Below are positions 45,116-54,273 of a stretch of 64,000 nucleotides of DNA, one piece after another. The stretch is from assembly GCA_903847975.1 (NCBI GenBank), contig CAINFC010000082.1:16901-80900 (forward strand). Reading direction: 5' to 3'. The stretch comes from an uncultured Acidobacteriota bacterium. Its GTDB lineage: Bacteria; Acidobacteriota; UBA6911; CAINFC01. Position 1 is the first letter of the stretch. Every line of letters begins with the position of its first letter. The notes below the pieces were generated by a model, which ran no database searches, had not been told where the DNA came from, and saw only the letters and a list, made by a program, of their open reading frames with translations. The position numbers and the translations under genes were made by a program.

Positions 45116-45691
45116 ATGGCGGATCTGGAATTGGAACAAACCTTTGCCGAAAGGAGAGCACTTCTTCAGGGGCATTTCCTGCTTGCCTCCGGAAAGCACA
45201 GCAGCGGATATCTGCAGTGCGCGCTGGTGCTTCAGTATCCCGGGCTGGCCGCTCAGCTCGGAGCCCGGATCGGAGAGCGGCTGCGCGGGGCCGGCCTCTG
45301 TCCTCCTACGGTGATCAGCCCGGCCCTGGGCGGATTGATCCTGGGACACGAGGTGGCGCGTGCCCTCGAGGCCAGGTTCCTCTTCGTGGAGCGGACCGAC
45401 GGACCGTTTTCCCTTCGCCGCGGCTTTACCTTGGCGCCCGGGGAAGAGGTGGTGGTCGTGGAGGATGTGATCACCACCGGCCTCTCCACCCGGGAATGCG
45501 CCCAGGTGGCCGAGCGGGCCGGAGCCCGGGTGATCGGCGCCGCCTCCCTCGTGGACCGCAGCGGGGGAACCACCGACCTGGGATACCCGACTTTCTCTCT
45601 GTGGCACCTTACCCTCCCCGCCTGGGACCCGGCGGAGTGCCCGCTCTGCAGGCAAGGAATACCATGCGTAAAGCCCGGGAGCAGAAAGTAG
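45116..45691 (+). CDS. pyrE: Orotate phosphoribosyltransferase
   Basis: Joins orotate to PRPP in pyrimidine synthesis. The 191-residue product has 'FLLASGKHSSGYLQC' (substrate loop), 'ISPALGGLILGHEVAR' and the PRPP-binding 'VVVVEDVITTGLST' motif. The ATG at 45116 has AAAGGA about 10 nt upstream; an ATG at 45059 would add a poorly coded extension. The end is Cys-rich ('AECPLCRQGIPCVK'), as in some bacterial versions. It overlaps truA by 28 nt. Confidence 0.93.
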   Translation: MADLELEQTFAERRALLQGHFLLASGKHSSGYLQCALVLQYPGLAAQLGARIGERLRGAGLCPPTVISPALGGLILGHEVARALEARFLFVERTDGPFSLRRGFTLAPGEEVVVVEDVITTGLSTRECAQVAERAGARVIGAASLVDRSGGTTDLGYPTFSLWHLTLPAWDPAECPLCRQGIPCVKPGSRK

Positions 45692-46446
45692 TTCCGGCGC
45701 GAGCGGCCAACGTTCGCCTGCTTCTGCAGTATGACGGCAGCCGCTATGCCGGCTGGCAGATCCAATCGAACGCAGTGACCATCCAGGGCACTCTGGCGCA
45801 GGCCATCGGGCGGATTTGCGGGGAGCCCGTTTCGCCCTCCGGGTCGGGGCGAACGGACGCCGGCGTGCATGCCCGCGGGCAGGTGGCCAATTTTCACACT
45901 GCCCGCATCCTGGAACCGGCGGTATGGATGCGGGCCCTGAACCGGATGCTGCCCTCCGACATTCGGGTGTGCCGCGTGACCCGGGCTTCCGCCGGATTTC
46001 ACGCCCGCAAGGATGCGGTTTCCAAGAAGTACGCCTACCAGATCTATCGGGGGAAAGTTCTTCCTCCCTGGCAGGCGCCCTATTGCCTCCACTGGCCGAA
46101 TCCGCTCGACCGGGAAGCGATGCAGCGGGCGGCGGACTGCCTGCTGGGCGCTCACGACATGCGCTCCTTCGCCTCTTCGGGCACAACGGTGAAAAATTTT
46201 GTCCGTATCGTAACCAGGAGCCTTTTCCACAGCCGGGGGCCGCTGCTGGTTTACACCATCGAGGCCAACGGTTTCCTGCAGCACATGGTCCGGTCGATTG
46301 TCGGGACTCTGCTGGAGGTAGGTCGGGGACGTTTTACGGCAGATGATTTCCAGGCCATCCTGCAGGCCGGGGACCGAAGCAGGGCCGGCCCTACGGCCCC
46401 GGCTTGCGGCCTTTTTCTGGAACGTGTCTCCTATCGGCGAAAATAA
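45664..46446 (+). CDS. truA: tRNA pseudouridine(38-40) synthase
   Basis: Converts uridines 38-40 of the tRNA anticodon arm to pseudouridine. A 260-residue enzyme with 'LLLQYDGSRYAGWQIQ', the catalytic Asp65 in 'GSGRTDAGVHARGQVANF', 'ARKDAVSKKYAYQIYRG' and 'FLQHMVRSIVGTLLEVGRG'. It starts inside the 3' end of pyrE (28-nt overlap), pointing to translational coupling. The dispersed repeat follows 40 nt after its stop. Confidence 0.95.
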   Translation: MRKAREQKVVPARAANVRLLLQYDGSRYAGWQIQSNAVTIQGTLAQAIGRICGEPVSPSGSGRTDAGVHARGQVANFHTARILEPAVWMRALNRMLPSDIRVCRVTRASAGFHARKDAVSKKYAYQIYRGKVLPPWQAPYCLHWPNPLDREAMQRAADCLLGAHDMRSFASSGTTVKNFVRIVTRSLFHSRGPLLVYTIEANGFLQHMVRSIVGTLLEVGRGRFTADDFQAILQAGDRSRAGPTAPACGLFLERVSYRRK

Positions 46447-46487
46447 CATTTTCCCCTTCCCCAACACACGGGCGGCTTCTTTCTTCC

Positions 46488-46550
46488 TTCCTGAACTTCC
46501 CGTCTTCCTTTGAAAAGACATGGTTTACAGGAAGATAAGGAAGAGCGGAA
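46488..46550. repeat. Dispersed inverted repeat, copy 4
   Basis: Arms at 46488-46513 and 46524-46550 keep the family signature (TTCCCGTCTTCC and ACAGGAAGATAAGGAAGAGC) with more mismatches than copy 1. It lies between two plus-strand genes. Confidence 0.75.
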
Positions 46551-46700
46551 TCCCAGCCCTGTGCCGCCTTACGCGGCGCTTCCCAAAGACATGGCACAGC
46601 ACAACGGTACGATTTCCGCTTTTTTGCCCCGTGTGGCTCACACGCAAGTCCCGTCCGACGGCAGAACATAACAATACATACTTTTTGCACCTTCATCAGG

Positions 46701-46706
46701 TATAAT
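46701..46706 (+). promoter_or_regulatory. Candidate -10 element for uppS-cdsA
   Basis: A perfect TATAAT 79 nt upstream of the assigned uppS start. No good -35 element lies at the expected distance (a TTGCAC is only 10 nt away), so the promoter is tentative. Confidence 0.35.
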
Positions 46707-46784
46707 ATTTTTTATTCACGACAACTTTTTTATACGGCACGGAAATCCGGCCTGGATGCCAGGGCTGAATTTCCAGGCGACACA

Positions 46785-47582
46785 TTGAGGATCGGACTCA
46801 CTTTGATCAATTTGAATGAACTTGCCAGCCCCGGAACACCGGAAAGGGAGTTCGTGGAGCAAATCGACTTCTCGCGGCTGCCGCGGCACATAGCGGTCAT
46901 CATGGACGGCAACGGCCGCTGGGCGCAGTCGCGCGGATTGACGCGCATCGAAGGACACCGCGCCGCCGTCAACTCCGTTTCCGAAGTGCTGGAGATTTCC
47001 GCGCGCATGGGAATTTCCGTGCTGACTCTCTACGCTTTCTCGGTGGAGAACTGGAAGCGTCCGCAAGCCGAGGTCCGCACGCTGATGCGGCTGCTCAAAG
47101 ACTACATCCGCAAGGAGCTGGACCACCTGCACAGCCACAACATACGGTTCCAGGCCATCGGCCGGCTGGAAAACCTGGCCCAGTCGGTGCAGTCCGAGCT
47201 GAAGCGGGCCATGGAAAAAACCCGCACCAATACCGGAACCGTCCTGAATGTCGCCCTGAATTACGGGGGGCGAACGGAAATAATCGATGCCGTGCGGCGC
47301 ATCGCCGTCCGGGTTCGCGAGGGAAGCCTGGCGGCGGACGACATTGATGAGCGGCTTCTGGAAAACCACCTGTATACCGTCGGCCTCCCGGATCCGGACC
47401 TCCTGATCCGCACCAGCGGGGAGATGCGGGTAAGCAATTTTCTGCTCTGGCAAATCGCCTATTGCGAGCTCTGGATAACCAAAACCTTATGGCCGGACTT
47501 CCGCCGCCGCGATCTTTTTCAGGCTATCCTGGATTATCAGAAAAGGGAGCGGCGCTTCGGTGGCGTGAACGCGGTGCGCTAG
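46785..47582 (+). CDS. uppS: Undecaprenyl diphosphate synthase (isoprenyl transferase)
   Basis: Builds the C55 lipid carrier for peptidoglycan and surface glycans by adding isopentenyl units in cis. Core motifs are 'IMDGNGRWAQSRGL' (catalytic Asp41), 'EGHRAAVNSVSEVLE', 'LYAFSVENWKRP' and 'PDLLIRTSGEMRVSNFLLWQIAYCELW'. 265 residues from the TTG at 46785; other TTG codons at 46803 and 46812 are alternatives because no ATG precedes the core. cdsA follows 51 nt downstream, the classic uppS-cdsA pair. Confidence 0.92.
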   Translation: MRIGLTLINLNELASPGTPEREFVEQIDFSRLPRHIAVIMDGNGRWAQSRGLTRIEGHRAAVNSVSEVLEISARMGISVLTLYAFSVENWKRPQAEVRTLMRLLKDYIRKELDHLHSHNIRFQAIGRLENLAQSVQSELKRAMEKTRTNTGTVLNVALNYGGRTEIIDAVRRIAVRVREGSLAADDIDERLLENHLYTVGLPDPDLLIRTSGEMRVSNFLLWQIAYCELWITKTLWPDFRRRDLFQAILDYQKRERRFGGVNAVR

Positions 47583-47633
47583 CATTCCGATGAGTCGCTT
47601 CCCGCTTGTTTCCTTCTCCCCGGAGGGCTCTCT

Positions 47634-48449
47634 TTGAAACCGGTATTCAAGCGGATTCTTTCCGCCGGAGTGATGATCCCCCTGGTGCTCTGGCTGATTC
47701 TGGCCGGAAAGCCGATCGTCTTTTCCGCGGCGATCGCCGCTCTGATTCTGCTGGCATTGCATGAGTTTTACGACCTGCTGCCCGCACCCCTGGCTCTTCC
47801 CGGGAAGTGGCTGGGACTATTGCTGGGAGCCTGCCTGCCTTTTGCCGGCGGCAATCCCCGGTTTCCATGGCCGGAGTTTTTCCTGGCCGGGAGCCTGCTG
47901 CTGGGGCTCATCTCCCTTCTCGATTCCCGCAGCCTGGAAATCCGGGCCCGCAACTGGACCCATGCGCTTTTCGGGCTGATCTACGTGGCTTTACCCTTGA
48001 GCCTGCTGGTGCCTTTGCGGTTCGATCCGCTTTCGGGGATTGCCGGTGAGTACCGGCTGTTTTTCCTGCTGGTTCCGCAGTGGCTGCAGGACACCGCTGC
48101 TTTTTTTATCGGCAGCCGGTGGGGGCGCCACCGCATGGCCCCGGCCATCAGCCCCAAGAAAAGCTGGGAAGGAGCGGCTGCGGGCCTGGCCGCCGCCCTG
48201 GCCGGCAGCCTGCTCATCCGATGGTTTGCCTTTCCCGCGGCCGACCACGTTACGGTACTGGTCTACGGCCTGCTGCTGGGAGCGGCAGGACAGGCCAGCG
48301 ACCTGGCGGAATCTCTTTTCAAGAGGGCGGTGGGGGTCAAAGACAGCTCCCGGATCATCCCCGGCCACGGCGGAGTGCTGGACCGCATCGACGGCCTGCT
48401 TTTTGCCTGCCCTGTCTACTGGCTTCTGCTTCGCTACTGGCCCTGGTAA
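47634..48449 (+). CDS. cdsA: Phosphatidate cytidylyltransferase
   Basis: Makes CDP-diacylglycerol, the precursor of membrane phospholipids. A 271-residue inner-membrane protein with about seven to eight helices and the full family signature near the C-terminus ('LFKRAVGVKDSSRIIPGHGG' followed by VLDRIDG). Earlier, 'SPKKSWEGAAAGLAAAL' is the usual substrate loop. A TTG start 5 nt after GGAGG is the best choice; no suitable ATG exists. Its stop is 33 nt from the convergent HTH-FG-GAP gene. Confidence 0.93.
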   Translation: MKPVFKRILSAGVMIPLVLWLILAGKPIVFSAAIAALILLALHEFYDLLPAPLALPGKWLGLLLGACLPFAGGNPRFPWPEFFLAGSLLLGLISLLDSRSLEIRARNWTHALFGLIYVALPLSLLVPLRFDPLSGIAGEYRLFFLLVPQWLQDTAAFFIGSRWGRHRMAPAISPKKSWEGAAAGLAAALAGSLLIRWFAFPAADHVTVLVYGLLLGAAGQASDLAESLFKRAVGVKDSSRIIPGHGGVLDRIDGLLFACPVYWLLLRYWPW

Positions 48450-48482
48450 ACGTCCGGTCCTAAATCCGTTCCCGAACGGTAT

Positions 48483-49403
48483 TTACGGAATCCAGTTGAC
48501 CTTGGCGAAGGTCTGGGGAATGGTCGGCTCCCAATGCTGATACTTTTCGGCCAGACGTCCCGTCTCCGCCTCCAGCAAGGCAACCGGGCCCAGCGAGAGT
48601 TCTCCTTGCGGTGCAAACAGAATAAAATTCTTATCCTGTCCGAGAACCAGGAGCAGCTTGTCGGCGGAGGATCGGGAAGAAGAATTCGTCGCCCGCTTTG
48701 GATCAGGAGTCAGGTCGGAGAGGTACTCCCAGCGCTTCTTCCCCTGGGAAGATAAGCAAATCAGCTTGTGCTTCCCGCTCTTTTCGCTTCCCAGCATATA
48801 GCTGACCAGAACCTCACGGCCCCCGTCGCCGTCGATATCCCGGACCAGGCTGGAGGACAGCGACAAAACGGATTGCGAATCCACATCTTCCAGATGCATT
48901 TGCCAGAGGAACCGGTTGTGCCCGTCGAAAGCAAGGAGGAACCGATTTTCCAGTCGGATCCGGTTCGGCGAAACCACCACGCCCGGTCGAAGCTGAAAGG
49001 GCAGGAGGAGCAGAAGCAGCAAAGCGGCGGCCGCCTTCAGAACCGTATACGTTCGCTGGTTGATGCGAGGCGGAACTATGGGCCGCGCAGGATTCAGATC
49101 GGTTTTGGGGTTGGCTTCCGCCTCGACCGCCGTTCCGGAATCGGCCGGCTCCGGGGACGGGCTTCCCGGATTCTGCCGGAGCCATTTTTCCAGCTGCTCC
49201 GGGTCTGCCAGAATTCTCGATTTTTTTCCGCTTCCCAGCCTCTGGATCGGGAGTCCCAGCTTTTTCTCCCAGGCCTGCGCGGTTCGTACCGAGACGTTCA
49301 ACCGGTCGGCTACTTCCTTCCAGCTCCGCAGGAGCCTGGGGCTCACGGCGGAAGCAGATTCCTCTGTCGTGAAATCCGTCTGCACTTCCAAACCTCGTTT
49401 CAT
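48483..49403 (-). CDS. HTH protein with membrane helix and FG-GAP-like C-terminus
   Basis: A 306-residue protein of unknown function. Residues about 20-75 form a helix-turn-helix ('SWKEVADRLNVSVRTAQAWE') like those common in Acidobacteriota; 76-115 is a Pro/Ala-rich linker; about 119-137 is one membrane helix; the rest is likely periplasmic and includes the calcium-binding-type FG-GAP/VCBS loop 'VRDIDGDGGREVLVS'. The DNA-binding part thus faces the cytoplasm and a propeller-like part lies outside. ATG at 49403 with GGGAGA upstream is used. The HTH is shared with the next gene. Confidence 0.65.
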   Translation of the reverse strand: MKRGLEVQTDFTTEESASAVSPRLLRSWKEVADRLNVSVRTAQAWEKKLGLPIQRLGSGKKSRILADPEQLEKWLRQNPGSPSPEPADSGTAVEAEANPKTDLNPARPIVPPRINQRTYTVLKAAAALLLLLLLPFQLRPGVVVSPNRIRLENRFLLAFDGHNRFLWQMHLEDVDSQSVLSLSSSLVRDIDGDGGREVLVSYMLGSEKSGKHKLICLSSQGKKRWEYLSDLTPDPKRATNSSSRSSADKLLLVLGQDKNFILFAPQGELSLGPVALLEAETGRLAEKYQHWEPTIPQTFAKVNWIP

Positions 49404-49595
49404 AGTCTCCCATTTTGTATTACCGAGAGCCGGACCGGCAAGGAACGCCTTGCCGCTTCCATCGCACCCGTGTGTCCGATGGGCAATTTTATTTCTTTTT
49501 TGCCGGCAATGGACCGTGACAAATGAGGACAAATTAGGACAAAGGGGAAGCGCTCGCCCGGAAAAGAGGATGGTCCGCAGGAAAAAAGTCCGGTT

Positions 49596-50309
49596 TCAGC
49601 TGATTTCGACCGTCTCGCCGGGGCACACGATCTGAACCTGGAATAAGACGGCGCCCCCCAGGCTGATCTTGTCCCCGTGCTTCAGGGCGACGCGGGCGGT
49701 AACCGCCTTGCCGTTCAAGGTTGTGCCGTTTCGACTGCCCAGATCCTCCAGAAGGAAATCGGATCCGCTCCGTTCAACGACCGCATGGCGGCGGCTGATG
49801 CGCATATCGGCAAGAACCACCGTGGCACTGATTTCACGTCCCAGCAGAGCCGAACTGCCCTTCATCGGGTAACGGCTGCCGGCATCGGATCCTCCCACCA
49901 CCTCCAGGCACAGCTGCCTGTCCGATGAGGAAGCCGACCCTTTCGGTCGCTTGGAGAACTGGTCCAGCTTGTTCCTGTCTTTGTCTGTGGAACCTTCCCA
50001 ATACCGGGCGTCCGTTTTGACAAGGCTTTCCCCTCCTCCGGTATGCAGCCAGTGGTCCAGTTCGTCGGTATAGGCAAAAACCCGCTGATGGTCCAGCGCC
50101 GCCCGGCGATACACCGGCAGGCCGATGGTCTGGTACCTCCTGGCCGTCCTTTCCGAGCAGTTCAAGTAGTCGGCAATCTGCTTCCAGGACTCCAGACACC
50201 TGCGGGAAGAAGCAGGGGATTCCTTCTCGGAAGAAGCCTCCGGCATTTCCTCCTCGCCGGACTTCCGGACGGGAAAAATCAGCAGACCGTTTTTTTGCTT
50301 CTTCTCCAT
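49596..50309 (-). CDS. HTH-FHA fusion protein
   Basis: A 237-residue protein: N-terminal helix-turn-helix (about 38-90, 'SWKQIADYLNCSERTARRYQ') paralogous to that of 48483-49403, a linker, then an FHA domain (about 135-230) with the phosphothreonine-binding signature 'LLGREISATVVLADMRISRR' and 'DLGSRNGTTLNGK'. FHA domains bind phosphothreonine peptides, so this may tie a Ser/Thr-kinase signal to DNA binding. No kinase gene is near. Divergent from the PLP-enzyme gene. Confidence 0.82.
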   Translation of the reverse strand: MEKKQKNGLLIFPVRKSGEEEMPEASSEKESPASSRRCLESWKQIADYLNCSERTARRYQTIGLPVYRRAALDHQRVFAYTDELDHWLHTGGGESLVKTDARYWEGSTDKDRNKLDQFSKRPKGSASSSDRQLCLEVVGGSDAGSRYPMKGSSALLGREISATVVLADMRISRRHAVVERSGSDFLLEDLGSRNGTTLNGKAVTARVALKHGDKISLGGAVLFQVQIVCPGETVEIS

Positions 50310-50423
50310 ACTACTTTAATTTTAGCGCACTTAAAATCAGACAAGCAAGGAAGAGAGAAAATCCGCGAAAATGTGGTAGAGTAGGAAGGAGAGTTGCCAT
50401 CCTATAGGAACAGGAGGAATCCC

Positions 50424-51842
50424 ATGTACGATAACGAAGTCAGCCTTACACCGGGCATGCGGCACTACATTCAGAAGAACAAGGAATACCTCGACCAACG
50501 CACGGAATATATCCGCAGCGTGGTCAAGAAATGGAAATTCGACACGATTGCCGTGCACGGGCTTTACTCGGTGCAGGACGCCATCGAGGATTACCAGGGA
50601 TCCATCATCGAGCCCATATTCATGTCCACTTCGCAGGCCTTTCGCGACTCCGATGAAATGGCGGCGGCCCTGGCCTACCTCATTCCCAGCTGGACCTACA
50701 GCCGAATCGCCAATCCCTCCACCTATTACTACGAGTGGACCCTGGCCCTGCTGGAAGGCTATGGATTCGACGGGGAAACCTCCTGCTGCTCCACCTCTTC
50801 CGGCATGGCTGCGATCATGACCGCGGTGCAGCCCTTCCTGATGCACATCCGCCACAATACCAACGAATCCCGGAATTTTCTGGCCACCGCCCAGTGTTAC
50901 GGAGGGACCTTTCAACAGTTCAATGTCCGATTGGCCCAGGAGCGGGACATCGAATGCCGCTGGATCGAAGATCCCACCAACCTGGATGAGTGGGCTTCCA
51001 AGATCGACGAAAATACCCGCTTCCTTTACGGCGAGCTGCCCTCCAATCCCCAGCTGGGATTTTTCGATATCCGTGCCGTAGCCGATCTGGCGCATGCTCA
51101 CAACCTGCCGCTGATCGTGGACAGCACCGTAGCCACCCCGGCCTTGCTTCGCCCGATCTGTCACGGCGCCGACCTGGTGGTGCAGTCTTCCACCAAAACC
51201 CTGAGCTCCAGCGGGTTCGGCATTTGCGGCGGAGTGATCGCCCGCAAGGGGATTGTCACCAGCATCCCCAACGAGCAGCTGAAAAACGATTTCGCCCTGT
51301 ACATCAAGTACCTCCCCAACCGGGACTACGGCCCCAACCTGCACCCGATGCAGGCCATCACCACGCTGAACGACATGCGCACTCTTCGCTCCAAGGTGGA
51401 CCTGATGAGCCGGAACACGATGAGAGTCGCCGGTTACCTGGAAGAGCACCCCATGGTGGAGAGCGTGCAGTATCTCGGGTTGCGGAATCACCCGCTGCAC
51501 GAGCTGGCCAGCCGCTATCTGTGGCTGGTGGATGCCGAACACGACGACCTGTACGGAAAGCCGGTCAACCGCTACGGGCACCTGATGTCCTTCTGCGTGC
51601 GCGGCGGCGTGGAAAAGACCCGCAAGGTGTTCGACGGCCTGCAGCGCATCTGGCGGGCCACAGACCTGGGCCGCATCAAGAGCGTGGCCACCATCCCGGC
51701 CATTTCCACCCACCAGCAGCAGGGAGAGGAGGGACGCCGGCTGGCGCACATTCCTTCCAACCTGATCCGGCTCTGCGTGGGCGCGGAGCACCCCGACGAC
51801 ATCATCGCCGACCTGGACCAGGCCCTGCACCAGGCCCGCTGA
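50424..51842 (+). CDS. PLP-dependent trans-sulfuration-family (Cys/Met metabolism) enzyme
   Basis: A 472-residue fold-I PLP enzyme of the cystathionine gamma-synthase/O-acetylhomoserine sulfhydrylase group. The Schiff-base Lys is in 'VVQSSTKTLSSSGFG'; 'WTYSRIANPSTYYYEWTLAL' and 'CSTSSGMAAIMTAV' are the phosphate/PLP loops; 'LIVDSTVATPALLRPI' carries the pyridine-N-binding Asp. It is longer than typical members owing to a roughly 50-residue N-terminal extension. Exact substrate uncertain. GGAGGAA lies 7 nt before the ATG at 50424; an earlier frame start at 50394 is unlikely. Confidence 0.85.
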   Translation: MYDNEVSLTPGMRHYIQKNKEYLDQRTEYIRSVVKKWKFDTIAVHGLYSVQDAIEDYQGSIIEPIFMSTSQAFRDSDEMAAALAYLIPSWTYSRIANPSTYYYEWTLALLEGYGFDGETSCCSTSSGMAAIMTAVQPFLMHIRHNTNESRNFLATAQCYGGTFQQFNVRLAQERDIECRWIEDPTNLDEWASKIDENTRFLYGELPSNPQLGFFDIRAVADLAHAHNLPLIVDSTVATPALLRPICHGADLVVQSSTKTLSSSGFGICGGVIARKGIVTSIPNEQLKNDFALYIKYLPNRDYGPNLHPMQAITTLNDMRTLRSKVDLMSRNTMRVAGYLEEHPMVESVQYLGLRNHPLHELASRYLWLVDAEHDDLYGKPVNRYGHLMSFCVRGGVEKTRKVFDGLQRIWRATDLGRIKSVATIPAISTHQQQGEEGRRLAHIPSNLIRLCVGAEHPDDIIADLDQALHQAR

Positions 51843-51981
51843 ACCATTTCGGCCCGGACCTTCCCGGAAATCCGCGTCGGTCCGCCACCCGGCGGAAAAC
51901 GGGGGACATTGCGAGTATAATCATTGAGCTTTTTTCTGAGAATTGGGAAACCGGCTTTTTTTACATTGGGGAGAAGACGAT

Positions 51982-52875
51982 ATGAGCAATAGCCTTCGCA
52001 TTCTTTTTCCGGTCATCCTTCTGGTAATCGCTCTGGCAGGAGGCGCTGTGGCAGCGCCGATCCAGGCCATGATCCTGGACGGGCGCCAGGCCAAGTCGCA
52101 TGACTGGATGACCACCACGCCGCTGTTGAAAAAATACCTGGAATCGACCGGCCTGTTTGCCGTCGAGGTCGTAACCGCCCCGCCGCTCGGCCAGGACCTC
52201 AGCGGATTCAAACCGGATTTTTCCCGGTTTGCGGTGGTGGTGCTCAATTACGACGACGATCAACCCTGGCCCCAGGAGACGCAGGATGCCTTCCTGAATT
52301 TCGTGCGCAAGGGGGGAGGCGTGGTGGTCTATCATGCCGCCAATAACGCTTTCCCCAAATGGCAGGCCTATAACCAGATTATCGGCCTGGGCGGCTGGCG
52401 CGGGCGGGACGAAAAATCCGGCCCCTACGTGCGCTTCAAGGGCGGCAAGACGGTCCTGGATTCCTCCCCGGGAAAAGGGGGCAGCCACGGCCCGCAGGGC
52501 TCCTTTCTGATCGAGGCCTGGAATCCCAAGCACCCGGTCATGAAGGGACTTCCCGCGCAGTGGATGAACAGCAAGGATGAACTCTACGACCGGCTGCGCG
52601 GGCCGGCACAAAACCTGGAGGTCCTGGCCACCGCCTTTTCCGATTCGGCCAAAAAAGGGTCCGGAGAGCGGGAACCGATTCTCTTTACCATCCAGTACGG
52701 CAAAGGACGAATCTTTCAAACGGTGCTGGGCCACGCCGTGGCCAACATGCGCGATGTCGGCTTCATCGTGACCCTGCAGCGCGGAACCGAGTGGGCAGCG
52801 ACCGGAAAGGTAACACAGAAAGTGCCGGCGGACTTCCCCACGGCAACCGGGGAAAGCCTGCGCACCACGGATTAG
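51982..52875 (+). CDS. Secreted ThuA-domain protein
   Basis: A 297-residue protein with a cleavable signal (hydrophobic 'ILFPVILLVIALAGGAVAA', about 7-25) and one ThuA/trehalose-utilisation-like domain of the class I glutamine-amidotransferase fold ('ILDGRQAKSHDW' at the start, 'GGGVVVYHAANNAFPKW' in the centre, 'GRIFQTVLGHAVANMRD' near the end). ThuA proteins recur in sugar and polysaccharide use loci, often of unproven function. GGGGAGAAG lies upstream of the ATG. Confidence 0.88.
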   Translation: MSNSLRILFPVILLVIALAGGAVAAPIQAMILDGRQAKSHDWMTTTPLLKKYLESTGLFAVEVVTAPPLGQDLSGFKPDFSRFAVVVLNYDDDQPWPQETQDAFLNFVRKGGGVVVYHAANNAFPKWQAYNQIIGLGGWRGRDEKSGPYVRFKGGKTVLDSSPGKGGSHGPQGSFLIEAWNPKHPVMKGLPAQWMNSKDELYDRLRGPAQNLEVLATAFSDSAKKGSGEREPILFTIQYGKGRIFQTVLGHAVANMRDVGFIVTLQRGTEWAATGKVTQKVPADFPTATGESLRTTD

Positions 52876-52939
52876 CTCTCCGGGCTGCGCGGCACAGGGG
52901 ATCCGGTCCTTTTCCGCCGCGCAGCGGAGCCTCCCCGCC

Positions 52940-54268
52940 ATGACAGATCTCTTTTACCCGCGACGAACGTCCTACCACGTGATGGTCAAGCCCACCGGGC
53001 CCCTCTGCAACCTGGGCTGCCGCTACTGCTTTTACCTGGAAAAGGACAAACTTTACGCCGGTCCGCACTCCTGGGCCATGCCCCCGGATGTCCTGGAATC
53101 CTTCATCCGCCAGTACATCGAGTCCCAGGACCTGCCGGTCATCCAGTTCGCCTGGCAGGGCGGAGAACCCACTCTTTTAGGGGTCGACTTTTTCCGCCAG
53201 GTCGTCACCCTGCAAAAGCAGTATGCCCAGGGAAAGCATATCGAAAACGCCATGCAGACCAACGGGGTGCTGATCGACGACGCGTGGGGAGAGTTCCTGG
53301 CGGCCCATCACTTCCTGCTGGGGCTTTCCATCGACGGCCCGGAGGAGATCCACGACCGCTACCGGGTGGACAAAGGCGGGCAGCCCTCCTTCGCCCGGGT
53401 GATGGAAGGCCTCCAGGTGCTCCGCCGCCACGGGGTGGAATTCAATACCCTGACCTGCGTCCAGCGCCACAACGCCCGCAAGCCCCTGGGTGTCTACCGG
53501 TTTCTCAAGGAGGAGGGGAGCGGGTTCATGCAGTTCATCCCGGTGGTGGAACGCATCTCGGAGGAGGAACCGCCGGATGGCCTGGCCCTGGTCGCCCCTT
53601 CCTACCGCCGGCAGGCCCAGGTGGCCGAATGGTCGGTCGATCCGCACGACTACGGAGCGTTTCTGTGCGCGATTTTTGATGAGTGGGTCCGACACGATGT
53701 GGGACGCTACTTCGTGCAGTCCTTCGACATCGCCCTGGAGGCCTGGACCGGGATGAACCCCTCGCTGTGCGTCTACAGCGACCGGTGCGGCACGGCCATG
53801 GCGCTGGAGCACAACGGCGACCTGTATTCCTGCGATCATTACGTCTACCCGGCCAACCGCCTCGGCAACCTGCTGGAAATCCCGATCGAGCAGATGGTCG
53901 ACTCCGAGCTGCAGCGAAACTTCGGAGAAGACAAAAGCCGCTCGCTGCCGCAATACTGCCGGGATTGCCGCTTTCTCTTCACCTGCCACGGCGAATGCCC
54001 CAAGCACCGCTTCGAGCGGACCCCTGCCGGAGAGGAAGGGCTCAACTACCTGTGCCCGGGGCTGAAGCGCTACTTCGCGCACATCGACCCCTACATGCGC
54101 TTCATGGCCGCGGAGCTGGCGCACCAGCGGCCACCGGCCAATGTGATGGACTGGGTCCGCGACGGGATGCGCTCCGTGCCGGAGGTGCGCCGCACCGGCC
54201 GCAACGACCCCTGCCCCTGCGGAAGCGGGCGCAAGTATAAAAAATGCTGCGGAGCCCCCGCCCGGTAA
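52940..54268 (+). CDS. Radical SAM anaerobic sulfatase-maturase-type enzyme with C-terminal SEC-C motif
   Basis: Resembles anSME enzymes that oxidise a Cys or Ser of sulfatases to formylglycine. Residues 23-30 hold the CxxxCxxC cluster site ('CNLGCRYCFYLEK'); residues about 270-390 form the SPASM region with further Cys pairs ('CGTAMALEHNGDLYSCDHYV', 'CRDCRFLFTCHGECPKH'). The last 25 residues are a SEC-C zinc motif ('RNDPCPCGSGRKYKKCCG'). 442 residues. No sulfatase gene is in the window, so the partner is elsewhere or the target differs. Confidence 0.88.
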   Translation: MTDLFYPRRTSYHVMVKPTGPLCNLGCRYCFYLEKDKLYAGPHSWAMPPDVLESFIRQYIESQDLPVIQFAWQGGEPTLLGVDFFRQVVTLQKQYAQGKHIENAMQTNGVLIDDAWGEFLAAHHFLLGLSIDGPEEIHDRYRVDKGGQPSFARVMEGLQVLRRHGVEFNTLTCVQRHNARKPLGVYRFLKEEGSGFMQFIPVVERISEEEPPDGLALVAPSYRRQAQVAEWSVDPHDYGAFLCAIFDEWVRHDVGRYFVQSFDIALEAWTGMNPSLCVYSDRCGTAMALEHNGDLYSCDHYVYPANRLGNLLEIPIEQMVDSELQRNFGEDKSRSLPQYCRDCRFLFTCHGECPKHRFERTPAGEEGLNYLCPGLKRYFAHIDPYMRFMAAELAHQRPPANVMDWVRDGMRSVPEVRRTGRNDPCPCGSGRKYKKCCGAPAR

Positions 54269-54273
54269 GCGCT

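Larger units (their letters stand above)
46447..46784. other. Intergenic region between truA and uppS
   Basis: 338 bp holding dispersed repeat copy 4 (46488-46550) and, closer to uppS, an AT-rich stretch with a perfect TATAAT. No open frame with a convincing start and no RNA gene was seen in the remainder. Confidence 0.6.
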
